A stretch of DNA of 64,000 nucleotides from Planctellipticum sp942493135 (GTDB lineage: Bacteria > Planctomycetota > Planctomycetia > Planctomycetales > Planctomycetaceae): positions 1,178,001 through 1,242,000 of the forward strand of contig OW818684.1 of NCBI GenBank assembly GCA_942493135.1, written 5' to 3'. The translations under genes and the position numbers were made by a program. This document shows, one piece after another, positions 54,770 to 63,377 of the stretch (the stretch's first letter is position 1; every line of letters starts with the position of its first letter). The notes under the pieces were generated by a model, which searched no databases, had not been told where the DNA came from, and worked only from the letters and a program-made list of their open reading frames with translations.

Positions 54770-55240
54770 TCACCCTGCCGGGCCGGGCCGCCAGGCGGCC
54801 CAGATCACCAGCACCAGGAATGCGACATAGGGCATGAGGCACAGGAAGCAGACAATCCGCGCCACGACGACGCTCTCGGTCCCGACCAGCTTCATCCACT
54901 TTTGCCCCACCGGTCCGGAGAGGAAGTCGCGCGGCGCGAACAAGCACGTAACCACCAAGCCAAACACGATCCCCATAATTGCAAACATCGGCGGAGCCAG
55001 CAGCAACTTACCCAGATCTTTGGCGGCAACCTTGTCACCCGCAGCAAGAACCAGAACCCCGATCCCCAGTCCAGCGCCAACGAGACCGAAGAACGCACTG
55101 ACTGCGACAATGATCCTGTGAACGCTTACGTGCTTTCGTGCGTTCTCCCCCGCCTGAGAGACGCCGTTTTCATCGGGCGAGAGATACCTAGTCGCCTCCC
55201 GAAAGAAGTCAATCGACTGGAACAGATGCCGCAACGCCAT
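54770..55240 (-). CDS. Small membrane protein of unknown function
   Basis: A 156-residue protein: a polar N-terminus (MALRHLFQSIDFFREATRYLS) and three hydrophobic segments (AVSAFFGLVGAGLGIGVLVLAA, MFAIMGIVFGLVVTCLFAP, VVVARIVCFLCLMPYVAFLVLV). No known family. The start at 55240 is chosen as the last methionine before recognisable protein; no strong ribosome site is visible. Confidence 0.55.
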   Translation of the reverse strand: MALRHLFQSIDFFREATRYLSPDENGVSQAGENARKHVSVHRIIVAVSAFFGLVGAGLGIGVLVLAAGDKVAAKDLGKLLLAPPMFAIMGIVFGLVVTCLFAPRDFLSGPVGQKWMKLVGTESVVVARIVCFLCLMPYVAFLVLVIWAAWRPGPAG

Positions 55241-55484
55241 GACGGAACGCCTGGAAGGATCCGAATTCCGCGATCGACAGCGCGTGGGCGAATCGACTCT
55301 CAATACGCCGCATAACTCTTTGCGGGATGCGGTCGGCCAACGAACTGCATTTGTATCGCTCCCGACGACTGTTCGGGAGTGGAAATCCGCGCAGGAATCC
55401 ATTCTCTCAAAGCGTCGCGCTGAGTCATCGGTTGCCAAGAAACGCGAGAATTGTGGCGAGGGTGCAACAGCGTCGCCACATTCC

Positions 55485-55502
55485 GGCAGGCAAGAGCCTG
55501 CC
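55485..55502 (-). terminator. Hairpin after the permease gene
   Basis: Perfect 7-base stem GGCAGGC/GCCTGCC with loop AAGA, six bases beyond the stop codon of the minus-strand permease gene. No T-run. Confidence 0.5.
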
Positions 55503-55508
55503 CTACGG

Positions 55509-56825
55509 CTATCCCCTTCTGATCGCGTCCATTGGATTCATCCGCACTGCCCACAGGGCGGGATAGAGGCCGCCTGCGACGCCCAGGGCCGTGCTGAAGC
55601 AGAGGCTGAAGGTCAGCAGTTCCGGGCTGGCGTAGAGATTCAGCTTGGTCGGGAAGTACCAGTTCAAGCCCAGCGTCCCCGCCCAGCCGAGCAGGCAGCC
55701 CAGGACGCCGCCGAAGGCACCCAGAACGGCGCTTTCCCAGACAATCAGCGTCAGCACGTTCCAGCTCGACCAGCCATTCGCCTTCAGCACGCCGAACTCA
55801 ATCAGCCGCTCGGAGACGCTCATCAGCATCGTGTTGAGGATGCTCAGCAGCGCAATCAGCACGCCGATGCCGGTCATCAGCCAGAGGAAGAGATCCAGGT
55901 CGGCGCTGAAGTCGGCAATCCGTTCTCCCCAGTCCTTCGCCGAGCGGATTTCGATGGCGGCTTCTCCTTCGGGGACGGTCGCGACGTCTGCGGTGGTCGG
56001 TTCGTCCGCAGGCTTCCAGCCTTCCGGTTCGAACATCTTGACGACGATGTTCCAGATCGCTTCCTTGACCGAGTCGCCGCTCAGAATCCCCGTCCCCTGG
56101 GCCGAAGAGGGCTGCCAGGCGGTGAGGGACCGTCCGCGGAAGTGGTCGCGGATGATCTGCATCAACTCTTCCATGTGCTCGGTGTCATCGGGTTCGATGT
56201 AGGCCGACGAGATGACGCCGTCTTCGAAGCGAGTGAGCTTCCGGACCGTCTGCTGATCGAGCACGATGGCCACATCGAGCAGCATCGACTTGCACTCGTA
56301 GATTCCCACGACGTTCAGATCGTTGCCGTCGACCCTCAGAATGTCGCCGACGGTCTTGCGGGATTCCTCGGCGATCGGCTGGCTGATCACGCAGTTCCGC
56401 GTTCCGCGATCGGAGAGGTTCAGAAACCTGCCGGCGATCATGTCGTCGCGATAGATGGCTTCTTTGAGCGCAAGCGTGCGCTCGATGTCGGTTCCGAACA
56501 GGAACCGGGGGGGATTGAAGGCCATTTTGCCGGCGACGATCTGGGCCCGGACCCAGAGCTCGGGACGGACGACGCGCACGCCCGGGATCTGCGCGATCTC
56601 CCCGGCCCAGGATTCCGGCAGGCGTGAGAAGAGAGGGATCGGGGCGCCGGGCTGCATGGCGGCGATGCCGGGGATCCGGCCGAACGTCTGCCCCACCATG
56701 TGGTCGATGCCGGCCTTCACCGAGAACAGGCCGACCATGCCCATGATGGCAACGGTCAGCCCGAGCAGCGCCAGGATGGAACGGAGCGGGCGGCTCAGCA
56801 GATTCCGGACGGCGAAACGGAGCAT
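55509..56825 (-). CDS. ABC transporter permease, MacB/FtsX type
   Basis: A 438-residue permease with one N-terminal membrane helix (RSILALLGLTVAIMGMVGLF), a large periplasmic domain (about 60-300) and three C-terminal helices (LMTGIGVLIALLSILNTML, SAVLGAFGGVLGCLLGWAG, ALGVAGGLYPALWAVRMNP), ending MDAIRRG. The FtsX signature LMSVSERLIEFGVLKANGW is present. Family members couple a cytoplasmic ATPase to periplasmic work such as lipoprotein or peptide export; no ATPase gene adjoins it in the window. The start at 56825 is preferred over the ATG at 56852 because it begins MLRFAVRNLLSRPLR, the usual form. Confidence 0.9.
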   Translation of the reverse strand: MLRFAVRNLLSRPLRSILALLGLTVAIMGMVGLFSVKAGIDHMVGQTFGRIPGIAAMQPGAPIPLFSRLPESWAGEIAQIPGVRVVRPELWVRAQIVAGKMAFNPPRFLFGTDIERTLALKEAIYRDDMIAGRFLNLSDRGTRNCVISQPIAEESRKTVGDILRVDGNDLNVVGIYECKSMLLDVAIVLDQQTVRKLTRFEDGVISSAYIEPDDTEHMEELMQIIRDHFRGRSLTAWQPSSAQGTGILSGDSVKEAIWNIVVKMFEPEGWKPADEPTTADVATVPEGEAAIEIRSAKDWGERIADFSADLDLFLWLMTGIGVLIALLSILNTMLMSVSERLIEFGVLKANGWSSWNVLTLIVWESAVLGAFGGVLGCLLGWAGTLGLNWYFPTKLNLYASPELLTFSLCFSTALGVAGGLYPALWAVRMNPMDAIRRG

Positions 56826-57386
56826 GAAGGTTCCCAGAGAGTTCGACCGCACCGCTTGAGGCTGGCGGCCAACCCGAGGAGTCGGCAGTCATCCAGCGTC
56901 AGTTCGAGAATACCGCGGACGCCGAAATCCCGGAACCCGACAGGAGAATTGTGGCTGTGTCGGCAAAGTTGTCCGGTGAGAATCGCCGGACATGTTGGGC
57001 GGCAGCGACTTTTCCGACTGAACTTCCGACAAAATCCCTTACGCAGGATTGACTTCGGTCGTCCGACGGAAAAAAATACTTCTTCCGGACCTGCGGGTCC
57101 GTCGTCAGGAATGCGCGCTCAGATTCGAGCGATTCCGCGGAATGGACCGTCCGCAAATTGCTGGTGGTCTGTATCAGACTCTCCGACTTCGGTCGGCATT
57201 GTGTCAGAGTCGCCGACATCGGTCGGCGAATTTCGTCCGACTCATCCCGGGCGAGCCAATTGGAACTGCATTCGTGACGCAGTTCGAGTTCGAAGTCCTG
57301 ATGAGGCGTTGTTGCCCTGTATGTGTGTCGTTTTTCTTGTGCCGGCGGCCCGACCGCCAAACTAGAGCTGGAAAGAGAGCGTTTTG
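56826..57386. other. Divergent intergenic region with paired hairpins
   Basis: No gene in about 560 bases. Two similar units lie in tandem near the speD start: CCGAC-TTCG-GTCGG (57183-57196) and CGCCGAC-ATCG-GTCGGCG (57211-57228), each preceded by TCAGA and followed by CGG/CG-rich sequence. Confidence 0.5.
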
Positions 57387-57830
57387 ATGGAGCACCTCGG
57401 TCGCCATGTCATCATCGAATTGTGGGGATGTAACGACGGCATTAACGATGCTGTCCGAGTCAAGCAGGCCATGCTCGCCGCCGTCAAAGCGGCCAATGCC
57501 ACCCTGCTGAACATCAACGTTCACACCTTCAGTCCGCACGGTGTCACCGGCGTCGCGGTACTTTCCGAATCGCACTTATCAGTCCATAGCTGGCCGGAGT
57601 TCGGCTACCTGGCCGCCGACGTCTTCACATGCGGCGAAACCACGCGTCCGGCTGCCGCGGTCGATGTCTTCCGGGACTTCTTTCGGCCGAATCGCGTCGA
57701 GCTGCATACGCTGAAGCGGGGGGTGTTCCACGAAGGAACCGGTCCCAGCGGGGAGCGCCAGATCGTCCCCGACCAGGACACGATCGAATATTATGAAGAT
57801 GAGGTCGACGAGACTGCAGTCGTCGCATAA
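57387..57830 (+). CDS. speD: S-adenosylmethionine decarboxylase proenzyme
   Basis: A 147-residue pyruvoyl enzyme making decarboxylated SAM, the aminopropyl donor for polyamines. The self-cleavage site is clear: Ser62 in LSESHLSVHSWPEFGY becomes the pyruvoyl group, with cut between Glu61 and Ser62. The FTCG motif and the N-terminal HVIIELWGC are typical of the bacterial class 1B form. AGAGAG lies about eight bases before the ATG at 57387; a TTG one codon earlier is possible. No spermidine synthase is in the window. A strong terminator follows. Confidence 0.95.
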   Translation: MEHLGRHVIIELWGCNDGINDAVRVKQAMLAAVKAANATLLNINVHTFSPHGVTGVAVLSESHLSVHSWPEFGYLAADVFTCGETTRPAAAVDVFRDFFRPNRVELHTLKRGVFHEGTGPSGERQIVPDQDTIEYYEDEVDETAVVA

Positions 57831-57857
57831 CGTCTTTTGAGAAAGCCAGTTGCTTCG

Positions 57858-57897
57858 ACGCCGCCGCGGGCTCGCCCGTGGCGGCGTTTTTGTTTTT
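57858..57897 (+). terminator. Intrinsic terminator of speD
   Basis: Thirteen-base stem ACGCCGCCGCGGG/CCCGTGGCGGCGT with one G-T pair and loop CTCG, followed by TTTTGTTTTT. Confidence 0.95.
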
Positions 57898-58114
57898 CAC
57901 ATTTCGCACATCCGATCTTCATGATTTGGCGGACATTCTCATCTTGTAAACGAGCTGTGATGCGGCACAATGGAACCGGCTTTCCGCTCTGAATGGCCGC
58001 TACGGATTTGAGACGCAGTCTCATCCGAATTTTCGGCTGGCACGTCATGTGCTGCGAATGAGGCGGGAAATGGTTCGCACGTTTCCGTAAGACTGATTTT
58101 CAGGAATCTTCGAA

Positions 58115-59503
58115 ATGGCCGACCAGTGGATGTATCGGGTTGTGGGCGCTGAGTTTGGCCCGGTCCCGCAGGACGAATTGCAGCAACTGCTGCAGGAAGG
58201 CCTCGTCTCCGACGACGACGATGTCCGCCCGATCGATAAGTCGGCCTGGCGGCCGGCAAACTCGTACAGCGAACTGGGTTTTCAGGTCGCCAGCGGAAAC
58301 ACTTCAACCGCAACCGTCGAACGGACCGCCGACGACTGGTACTGCAAAACCTTCGGCACGGAGCTCGGTCCGCTGAGTTTCGACGAACTGAAGCGGATGG
58401 CCGAAAACGGCGAGATCGCGGCCGACGACGAAGTCCGCCTGGGCAACCGAGCCAAGTGGCGCCGCGTCGGCTCCATCGGCCGCCTGATGACCCTTTTGCC
58501 CTACCAGGAAGTCAAACACGAAGTCATCCGCAAGCCGGCGCCCGTCATCAATCGCGATACATCGGTCGGCAACGGTACCGCCAGCCTCCCGGTCGTTGCA
58601 GAAACTCCGGCCAAGCGGACCGGCTCCGGTCCGGCTCCGGTGACCGTGAACGAGGCTTGGTATGCCTCGATTAAGGGCGTGCAGTACGGGCCCGTCGCGC
58701 TGGAACTGCTGGTTGGCTGGATCAAGACGGGGCAGCTCAGTTCTCAGGACTTTGTCCGCCAGGGACCGCAGGGCGAATTCCGGTCTGTCAGCTCGATTCC
58801 CGAACTCGCCCCGCCCCCGCCCAGCCGACCGGCGCCCGCAGCTCCGAGACCGGTCGCTCCCGAACCTGTTGAAGAAAAACCCGTCTCTTTTGCGGCCACG
58901 GAGCCCGCCGCGCCGCAGGCTGTGCCCGCACCTTACGCATCCAGTTTCAGCTCCGCTTACAGCAGCCCGGCCCCGTCGGCCCCTGCCTGGGGGAATTCGT
59001 CGTCCGGCTTCGGCGCCGCGGCCCCGGCATTCAGTCGCCCCGCTCCCGCCCCGGCTAAGAAGTCCAAGGCGTCGTCATCATCCGGCGGCGGCATGTCGAT
59101 GCCGTCGTTCGACTTCGGAGCCCTGTTCAAGAATCCGGCAGTCCTGGGCGTGCTGGCCGTCCTTGCGCTGGCTGGAGTCTGGTTTGTGCTGCCCGCCAGC
59201 CAGGGGGCGGACATCGAGATTTACAAGAAGCAGAAGGAATGGCTGACCGCCATGCAGGCCGCCGAGAAAGACAAATCGTTTGCTTCGCTCAGCGGCAAGT
59301 ACGACAGCGACGCGAAGGCGATGGCGACTGACCTCGGCAAGCGGCTCAGTTCCTCCAGTCCGCACCGGAAGTTCCTGATGTGGAACGCGAAATACCGATT
59401 GGCGGAAGTTGTCGGCGGCGATCCGGTCAAGTCCGCGCAGGCGGTGAAAGACTTTGAAGCCAATTTGAAGCAGGCCGCCCAGTTCCTCAGAATCAGCGAA
59501 TGA
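58115..59503 (+). CDS. Membrane protein with three GYF_2 domains
   Basis: A 462-residue protein. Three GYF_2 (DUF4339) domains come first: WMYRVVGAEFGPVPQDELQQLL, WYCKTFGTELGPLSFDELKRMA and WYASIKGVQYGPVALELLVGW. GYF-type folds bind proline-rich peptides. A 110-residue Pro/Ala/Ser linker follows, then one membrane helix (AVLGVLAVLALAGVWFVL) and a soluble C-terminal domain of about 90 residues (MATDLGKRLSSSSPHRKFLMW...KSAQAVKDFEANLKQA). The C-terminal domain recurs in the interrupted gene at 59547-60035. Function unknown; a protein-interaction scaffold is likely. Confidence 0.88.
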   Translation: MADQWMYRVVGAEFGPVPQDELQQLLQEGLVSDDDDVRPIDKSAWRPANSYSELGFQVASGNTSTATVERTADDWYCKTFGTELGPLSFDELKRMAENGEIAADDEVRLGNRAKWRRVGSIGRLMTLLPYQEVKHEVIRKPAPVINRDTSVGNGTASLPVVAETPAKRTGSGPAPVTVNEAWYASIKGVQYGPVALELLVGWIKTGQLSSQDFVRQGPQGEFRSVSSIPELAPPPPSRPAPAAPRPVAPEPVEEKPVSFAATEPAAPQAVPAPYASSFSSAYSSPAPSAPAWGNSSSGFGAAAPAFSRPAPAPAKKSKASSSSGGGMSMPSFDFGALFKNPAVLGVLAVLALAGVWFVLPASQGADIEIYKKQKEWLTAMQAAEKDKSFASLSGKYDSDAKAMATDLGKRLSSSSPHRKFLMWNAKYRLAEVVGGDPVKSAQAVKDFEANLKQAAQFLRISE

Positions 59504-59546
59504 TCTCGCGGACATCGCCGGTGACGGATCCGGGCTGCGCTCCGCA

Positions 59547-60035
59547 TCATTCCTTCAACCGAAGAATCGCTGCCACCTGCTGCAGATTCGCGTCGAAATC
59601 CTTGACCGCTTGAGCGGATTTCTGTGGGTCTGAAACCGTGATCTCGGCGAACCGGAACTTGGCGTTCCAGCTCAGGAATTTCCGGTGCGGAGCGGAGGGA
59701 TTGAGCCGGCGACCTAGATCGCTGGCCATTTTCCGCATTTCGTCGCCGTGCCGGGCGGCGACGGCCTCCACGGCAATCGGATCGCCCATCGCCGCCTCAG
59801 CCTCCGCCAGAATCCTTTACTGCTGCCGGTCAATGGCGATGTCCGCGGTCATCGGGACGGACAGGTAGAGCCAGGCGACCGCTCCTGGCAGAATCAGTCC
59901 GGCCCCTCCGGTCCCGGCCAGCAATCCGGCGATCCACCGTGCTCCGCCGCGCCCGCGGGCGACCAGTTCTCCAGCAATGATCGCCTCATCGCTGAACTCC
60001 GGCGACGTTGCAGAAATCTCCGAGGGGGTGGCCAT
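59547..60035 (-). pseudogene. Interrupted relative of the GYF_2 protein's membrane/C-terminal part
   Basis: Read from an ATG at 60035, the frame encodes one membrane helix (RWIAGLLAGTGGAGLILPGAVAWLYL, read in parts) and then ADIAIDRQQ, followed by an in-frame TAA at 59817-59819. The same frame continues RILAEAEAA and a domain clearly like the end of the neighbouring GYF_2 protein (ASDLGRRLNPSAPHRKFLSW, KSAQAVKDFDANLQQ). Aligned to that protein, the stop falls where it has lysine, so a single AAA-to-TAA change explains it. A restart at the ATG at 59789, five bases after GAGG, could still make the C-terminal domain alone. It lies 12 bases after the AI-2E family gene on the same strand. Confidence 0.8.
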
Positions 60036-60047
60036 CGTCAGAGTTCC

Positions 60048-61253
60048 TCAAGTCCCTGCCTGGGGCTGCTTTTTCAGGGTCGATAGCTCCCCCAATTCCG
60101 TATTGAAGATCTGCAGGAGGGCGTAGAGGCACGAGGCTACGATCGGGCCGATAAACACGCCCCATAAGCCCATCACCTGCAGCGCTCCCAGCACGCTGAC
60201 AAACGCCAGCAGCGGGTGGAGCTGGGCGTCGGTATTGAGCACGTAGGTCCGCACGACGTTGTCCAGCAGCGCCACGACGAGGATGCCGTACAGAGCCAGG
60301 CCGATCGCCGCCCCCACGTGTCCCTGGGCCGCCAGCCATACCGCACAGGGGCCCCAGATAACCCAAGTTCCCGCCAGGGGAATCAGGGCGGCCACTGTCG
60401 ACAGCGCCAGAAAAATCACAAAGTGCCCCAGCCCGCAGACCTGCAGGGCCAGCGTCGTCGCCAGCCCCTGCACGAACGCCGCCAGAAACGTCGCCAGCAC
60501 CACAGCCCGCACCACCTTGGCAAACTGCTCCGCCAGCTTCTGCTGGTGCTCCGTCTGAACCGGAATCAGGCGCTTGGTTGCCTGAATCAGGCCGTCGCCG
60601 TCTGCGAGAAAGTAGTACAGCGCCACGAGAAACATGCCGAACGCAACCAGCAGCGAAACGAACCAGCCCACCGTCGACGTCGCGATCTGGAACGTCCGCT
60701 CACCCAGGTTTTTGACGAGGCCGCGCAGGTTCTGCTCAAACTGGCCTTTCAGCGACTCCGAATCGATCTTCAGCGGCACGAACTGGTCGCTCCAGGCCAG
60801 CGCCGGGTCGATGGTCCTCTTCCATACCACGTCTAACGCCGGCTTCCAGGCCTGCGTCGTCGGCTTGGCGGGCGCTTCGTTTTCGTCCCGCTGGTCGGGT
60901 TGATCTCGTCGGGCAACGACCTGGTCGGTGACCTGATCCGTCAGTTGCAGCAACTGGCCGGCCGCGAGCACGGTGATGACCAGCAGGGGCAGCATGAATC
61001 CGCAGACGACCAGCGCCGTCGTGATTCCGGCGGCGACCGCCGGCCGCGGCCCGGTGCTGCGCAGGACTCTCCGATGCAGCGGCTGGCAGACGATGGCGAT
61101 GACTGCGGCCAGGAACAGCGGCAGCAGGAAGGGCGCCAGCACCTGATAGAAGGTGATGCCAAGAATCACGATCAACGCCAGCAATACGCCCAGCGAGACC
61201 ATCCGCACCATCCATTCGGCCTGCGGGCTGGCAGGGGGACCTGACGATTCCAT
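60048..61253 (-). CDS. AI-2E family transporter (PerM/YdiK type)
   Basis: A 401-residue membrane protein of the AI-2E exporter superfamily with seven or eight helices: paired N-terminal segments (LLALIVILGITFYQVLAPFL, LFLAAVIAIVCQPLHRR), a soluble middle region and a helical C-terminal half with LPLFLAAV-type and ALIPLAGTWVIWGP, DNVVRTYVLNTDAQLHPLLAF and FIGPIVASCLYALL motifs. Some members export autoinducer-2, others are sodium/proton exchangers; which applies here is unknown. The interrupted gene at 59547-60035 follows 12 bases downstream. Confidence 0.88.
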   Translation of the reverse strand: MESSGPPASPQAEWMVRMVSLGVLLALIVILGITFYQVLAPFLLPLFLAAVIAIVCQPLHRRVLRSTGPRPAVAAGITTALVVCGFMLPLLVITVLAAGQLLQLTDQVTDQVVARRDQPDQRDENEAPAKPTTQAWKPALDVVWKRTIDPALAWSDQFVPLKIDSESLKGQFEQNLRGLVKNLGERTFQIATSTVGWFVSLLVAFGMFLVALYYFLADGDGLIQATKRLIPVQTEHQQKLAEQFAKVVRAVVLATFLAAFVQGLATTLALQVCGLGHFVIFLALSTVAALIPLAGTWVIWGPCAVWLAAQGHVGAAIGLALYGILVVALLDNVVRTYVLNTDAQLHPLLAFVSVLGALQVMGLWGVFIGPIVASCLYALLQIFNTELGELSTLKKQPQAGT

Positions 61254-61428
61254 AAAGCAGTTCCGCAGCTGAGATTGAAGAGACGGAATGGGGCTTGAAC
61301 GCCGCCGACTTGTTAACGAGGAGCCTACCGGATCGGATCACAATCCGCACGCCGCCCTCGCTGAATCGAGTCGCTGCGCGATAAACTCTGCGGGTGGCAG
61401 CCAGGCTTTCCGAATTCCGGGAATACCA

Positions 61429-62034
61429 GTGTTCGACGACATCCTCGATCAACCGCCGGCCATCCTGAACCAGGTCTGGAGGCTGCTCGCCCTGGCGCCT
61501 GCGGACGTCGCGCACCCGTGGCGGCTGCCGGTCCTGGGGACGCCGGACGACAACGGCTGCGACGTCCGGACCCTCGTGCTCCGGCAGTTCGATCCGATCC
61601 ATCGAACGCTGATCTGCCACACGGATCTCCGCTCGCCCAAGGTCGACCAGATTCGCCCCGCCGCGCGCGGCGCCTGGCTGTTCTACGATCCCGCGCGGCG
61701 CGTGCAACTGCGGATCGCCAGTCCGCTGCAACTTCATCACGGAGACTCGCTGGCACGTCAGCGTTGGGAGGCTGTTCCGCTTGAACAGCGACGCCAGTAC
61801 CTGGCGCCGGCCGCTCCCGGAGCGATTCAGCCCGGCCCCTACGTCAATCTGCCGGAGCATCTGCGCGATCGCCTGCCGACGCTTGAGGAGAGCGAAGCCG
61901 GCTGGCCGAACTTCTGCGTCCTGACCGGCCAGATCGAACGCCTCGACTGGTACTACCTGCGACCCGCCGGCCACCTCCGCCTGCAAGTCCGCTGGACCGA
62001 CGATGCGCCATCGTTCGAGTGGCTGGCCTCGTAG
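61429..62034 (+). CDS. Pyridoxamine 5'-phosphate oxidase-like FMN-binding protein
   Basis: A 201-residue split-barrel flavoprotein of the Alr4036/PNPOx_2 type. Landmarks: the strand DVRTLVLRQFDPIHRTLICHTDLRSPKVDQI (read in parts), the FMN-related WLFYDPARRVQLRI, the EAVPLEQRRQYLAP loop, and the final FERLDWYYL-like IERLDWYYLRPAGHLRLQV. The start is a GTG at 61429 with GGGA six bases upstream; the frame opens earlier at 61288 but that part is not family-like. Reactions of these proteins are mostly unknown. It diverges from the AI-2E transporter gene. Confidence 0.85.
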   Translation: MFDDILDQPPAILNQVWRLLALAPADVAHPWRLPVLGTPDDNGCDVRTLVLRQFDPIHRTLICHTDLRSPKVDQIRPAARGAWLFYDPARRVQLRIASPLQLHHGDSLARQRWEAVPLEQRRQYLAPAAPGAIQPGPYVNLPEHLRDRLPTLEESEAGWPNFCVLTGQIERLDWYYLRPAGHLRLQVRWTDDAPSFEWLAS

Positions 62035-62112
62035 GGCCGGGCGCGCCCGGCCTTCTTCCGGCGGCTGGAGTCGAGTCTTCGAGCCCCCAGTTACTCAAGC
62101 GTCGACTGGGGG
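62035..62112. repeat. Palindromes between convergent genes
   Basis: An 18-base perfect palindrome GGCCGGGCGCGCCCGGCC begins one base after the PNPOx-like stop (62035-62052). A second hairpin CCCCCAGT/ACTGGGGG has a 13-base loop (62084-62112). They probably end transcription from both sides. Confidence 0.6.
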
Positions 62113-62158
62113 CGGCCCAAAGCGGCCGACCACCAGCCACCCCGGATCCGGTTCGACT

Positions 62159-62806
62159 CTACAACAGCCCCCGCGACTCCAGTCGTTTGTAGTGAATCAG
62201 CGAATAGACCACCGGCGACAGCGCCGCCAGCAGGATTAGCACGAAGGGGACAGACAGCGGCAGCCCCGCGACGACGCAAACCGTTCCCACGATCCCCGCC
62301 GCCGTGAACAGCCAAGCTCCCAGCCGGTGGGTATCGGCCCAGACTCGTTCGCTGGCGAGGGTCCAGGGAGTGCGGATGCCGACGAACCAGTTTCGCTGAA
62401 TCTTGCCCATCACGTTTCCCAACCCGGCGAGCATCAGCAGAATGCTGGCGGCGATCCAGCGGCCGACATCGACGCCCGGTTCAAAGACGGCGTAAATCGT
62501 CAGCGTCTGCAGGGCCACGCAAAACAGCGTGAGCAGCAGGGCGACGAAGTCGAGAATTGGCCGGGATTCCTCCATCCGAAACCCTTTCGGAGAGAGGTAC
62601 GGCAATCCGACGAAGAGGAGATTGACCAGCACGGCGATCCCCGGCGTCAGCCAGACCGCCCAGACGCGGTCCCCATAGCCGTCGACCCGGCCTTCGAGGT
62701 TCCAGTGGATCGGAATCCGCTCCGGCAGCCAGGAATAGACGGCGGCGGTGGCTCCGCACATCAGCACGATCAGGGCCCAGCTCACCCACACGAGTCTGCG
62801 CTGCAT
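62159..62806 (-). CDS. sdpI: SdpI-like membrane protein
   Basis: A 215-residue protein with six hydrophobic segments, beginning WVSWALIVLMCGATAAVYSWLPERIPIHWNLEGRVDGYG (read in parts), a DUF1648-type start. SdpI landmarks ASILLMLAGLGNVMGKIQRNWFVGIRTPWTLASE (read in parts) with RVWADTHRLGAW follow. In Bacillus subtilis SdpI gives immunity to the SdpC toxin and also sequesters the repressor SdpR. The ATG at 62806 lies two bases after the stop of the sdpR-like gene; the two are one operon, as in Bacillus. No SdpC-like toxin gene is in the window. Confidence 0.85.
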   Translation of the reverse strand: MQRRLVWVSWALIVLMCGATAAVYSWLPERIPIHWNLEGRVDGYGDRVWAVWLTPGIAVLVNLLFVGLPYLSPKGFRMEESRPILDFVALLLTLFCVALQTLTIYAVFEPGVDVGRWIAASILLMLAGLGNVMGKIQRNWFVGIRTPWTLASERVWADTHRLGAWLFTAAGIVGTVCVVAGLPLSVPFVLILLAALSPVVYSLIHYKRLESRGLL

Positions 62807-62808
62807 GG

Positions 62809-63162
62809 CTACGCTTTCTTCTTCGATCCGGGCTTGTTTGAACCGATGGTCTCCGGTTGCCCGAATGCATCCCACATCCACCGCACGAGATCCTGCGTGA
62901 CGGTGGTGTTCAGTCGATAGTAAATCCGCGTCCCTTCCCGGCGAGTGCTGACCAGATCGGCGTCCTTGAGCACCTGGAAGTGATGCGAAACCGTCGGCTT
63001 GGTCATCTCGAACTGGTCGGCGAGTTCGCCGGCCGACTTCTCGCCGCCGGCCAGAATCCGCAGGATCTCCCGCCGGGTGGGATCGGCGATCGCTTTAAAC
63101 GCTTCGTTGAACAACGACGCCCCCGCCAGTCTATTTCGACCGCCGACTAATTCGACACTCAT
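62809..63162 (-). CDS. sdpR: SdpR-like ArsR family repressor
   Basis: A 117-residue winged-helix repressor. Core motifs FNEAFKAIADPTRREILRIL, AGGEKSAGELADQFEMTKPTVSHHFQVLKDADLVSTRREG (read in parts) and IYYRLNTTVTQDLVRWMWDAF match B. subtilis SdpR closely by memory. No metal-binding cysteines, so it is not a metal sensor. The start is uncertain: ATG at 63162 is only three bases from a TATATT box, while a TTG at 63114 begins right at the conserved part behind GGCGGGGG. The gene heads the operon with the SdpI-like gene. Confidence 0.88.
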   Translation of the reverse strand: MSVELVGGRNRLAGASLFNEAFKAIADPTRREILRILAGGEKSAGELADQFEMTKPTVSHHFQVLKDADLVSTRREGTRIYYRLNTTVTQDLVRWMWDAFGQPETIGSNKPGSKKKA

Positions 63163-63165
63163 CAA

Positions 63166-63193
63166 AATATAGCACGCCGCAGAATCTCGTCAA
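63166..63193 (-). promoter_or_regulatory. Promoter of the sdpR-sdpI operon
   Basis: On the minus strand TTGACG (63188-63193) and TATATT (63166-63171) are separated by 16 bases. Transcription should begin about seven bases after TATATT, at or just past the ATG at 63162, implying a leaderless message or the downstream TTG start. Confidence 0.65.
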
Positions 63194-63377
63194 GCCCCTG
63201 AGAGAACACGCAGAGTGAAGACGCAGAGGCAACCACGAATGGCACGAATGAAGACGAAGAGGAGAAACCACGGAGAACACGGAAGCCACGAAACAAACAG
63301 AGAAGGAGAGAGAAGGTGACCGCGGCCATCCCCATGGCCTCCAGCCGCTGGCCACTGACCAAACCACCAAGAACCAA

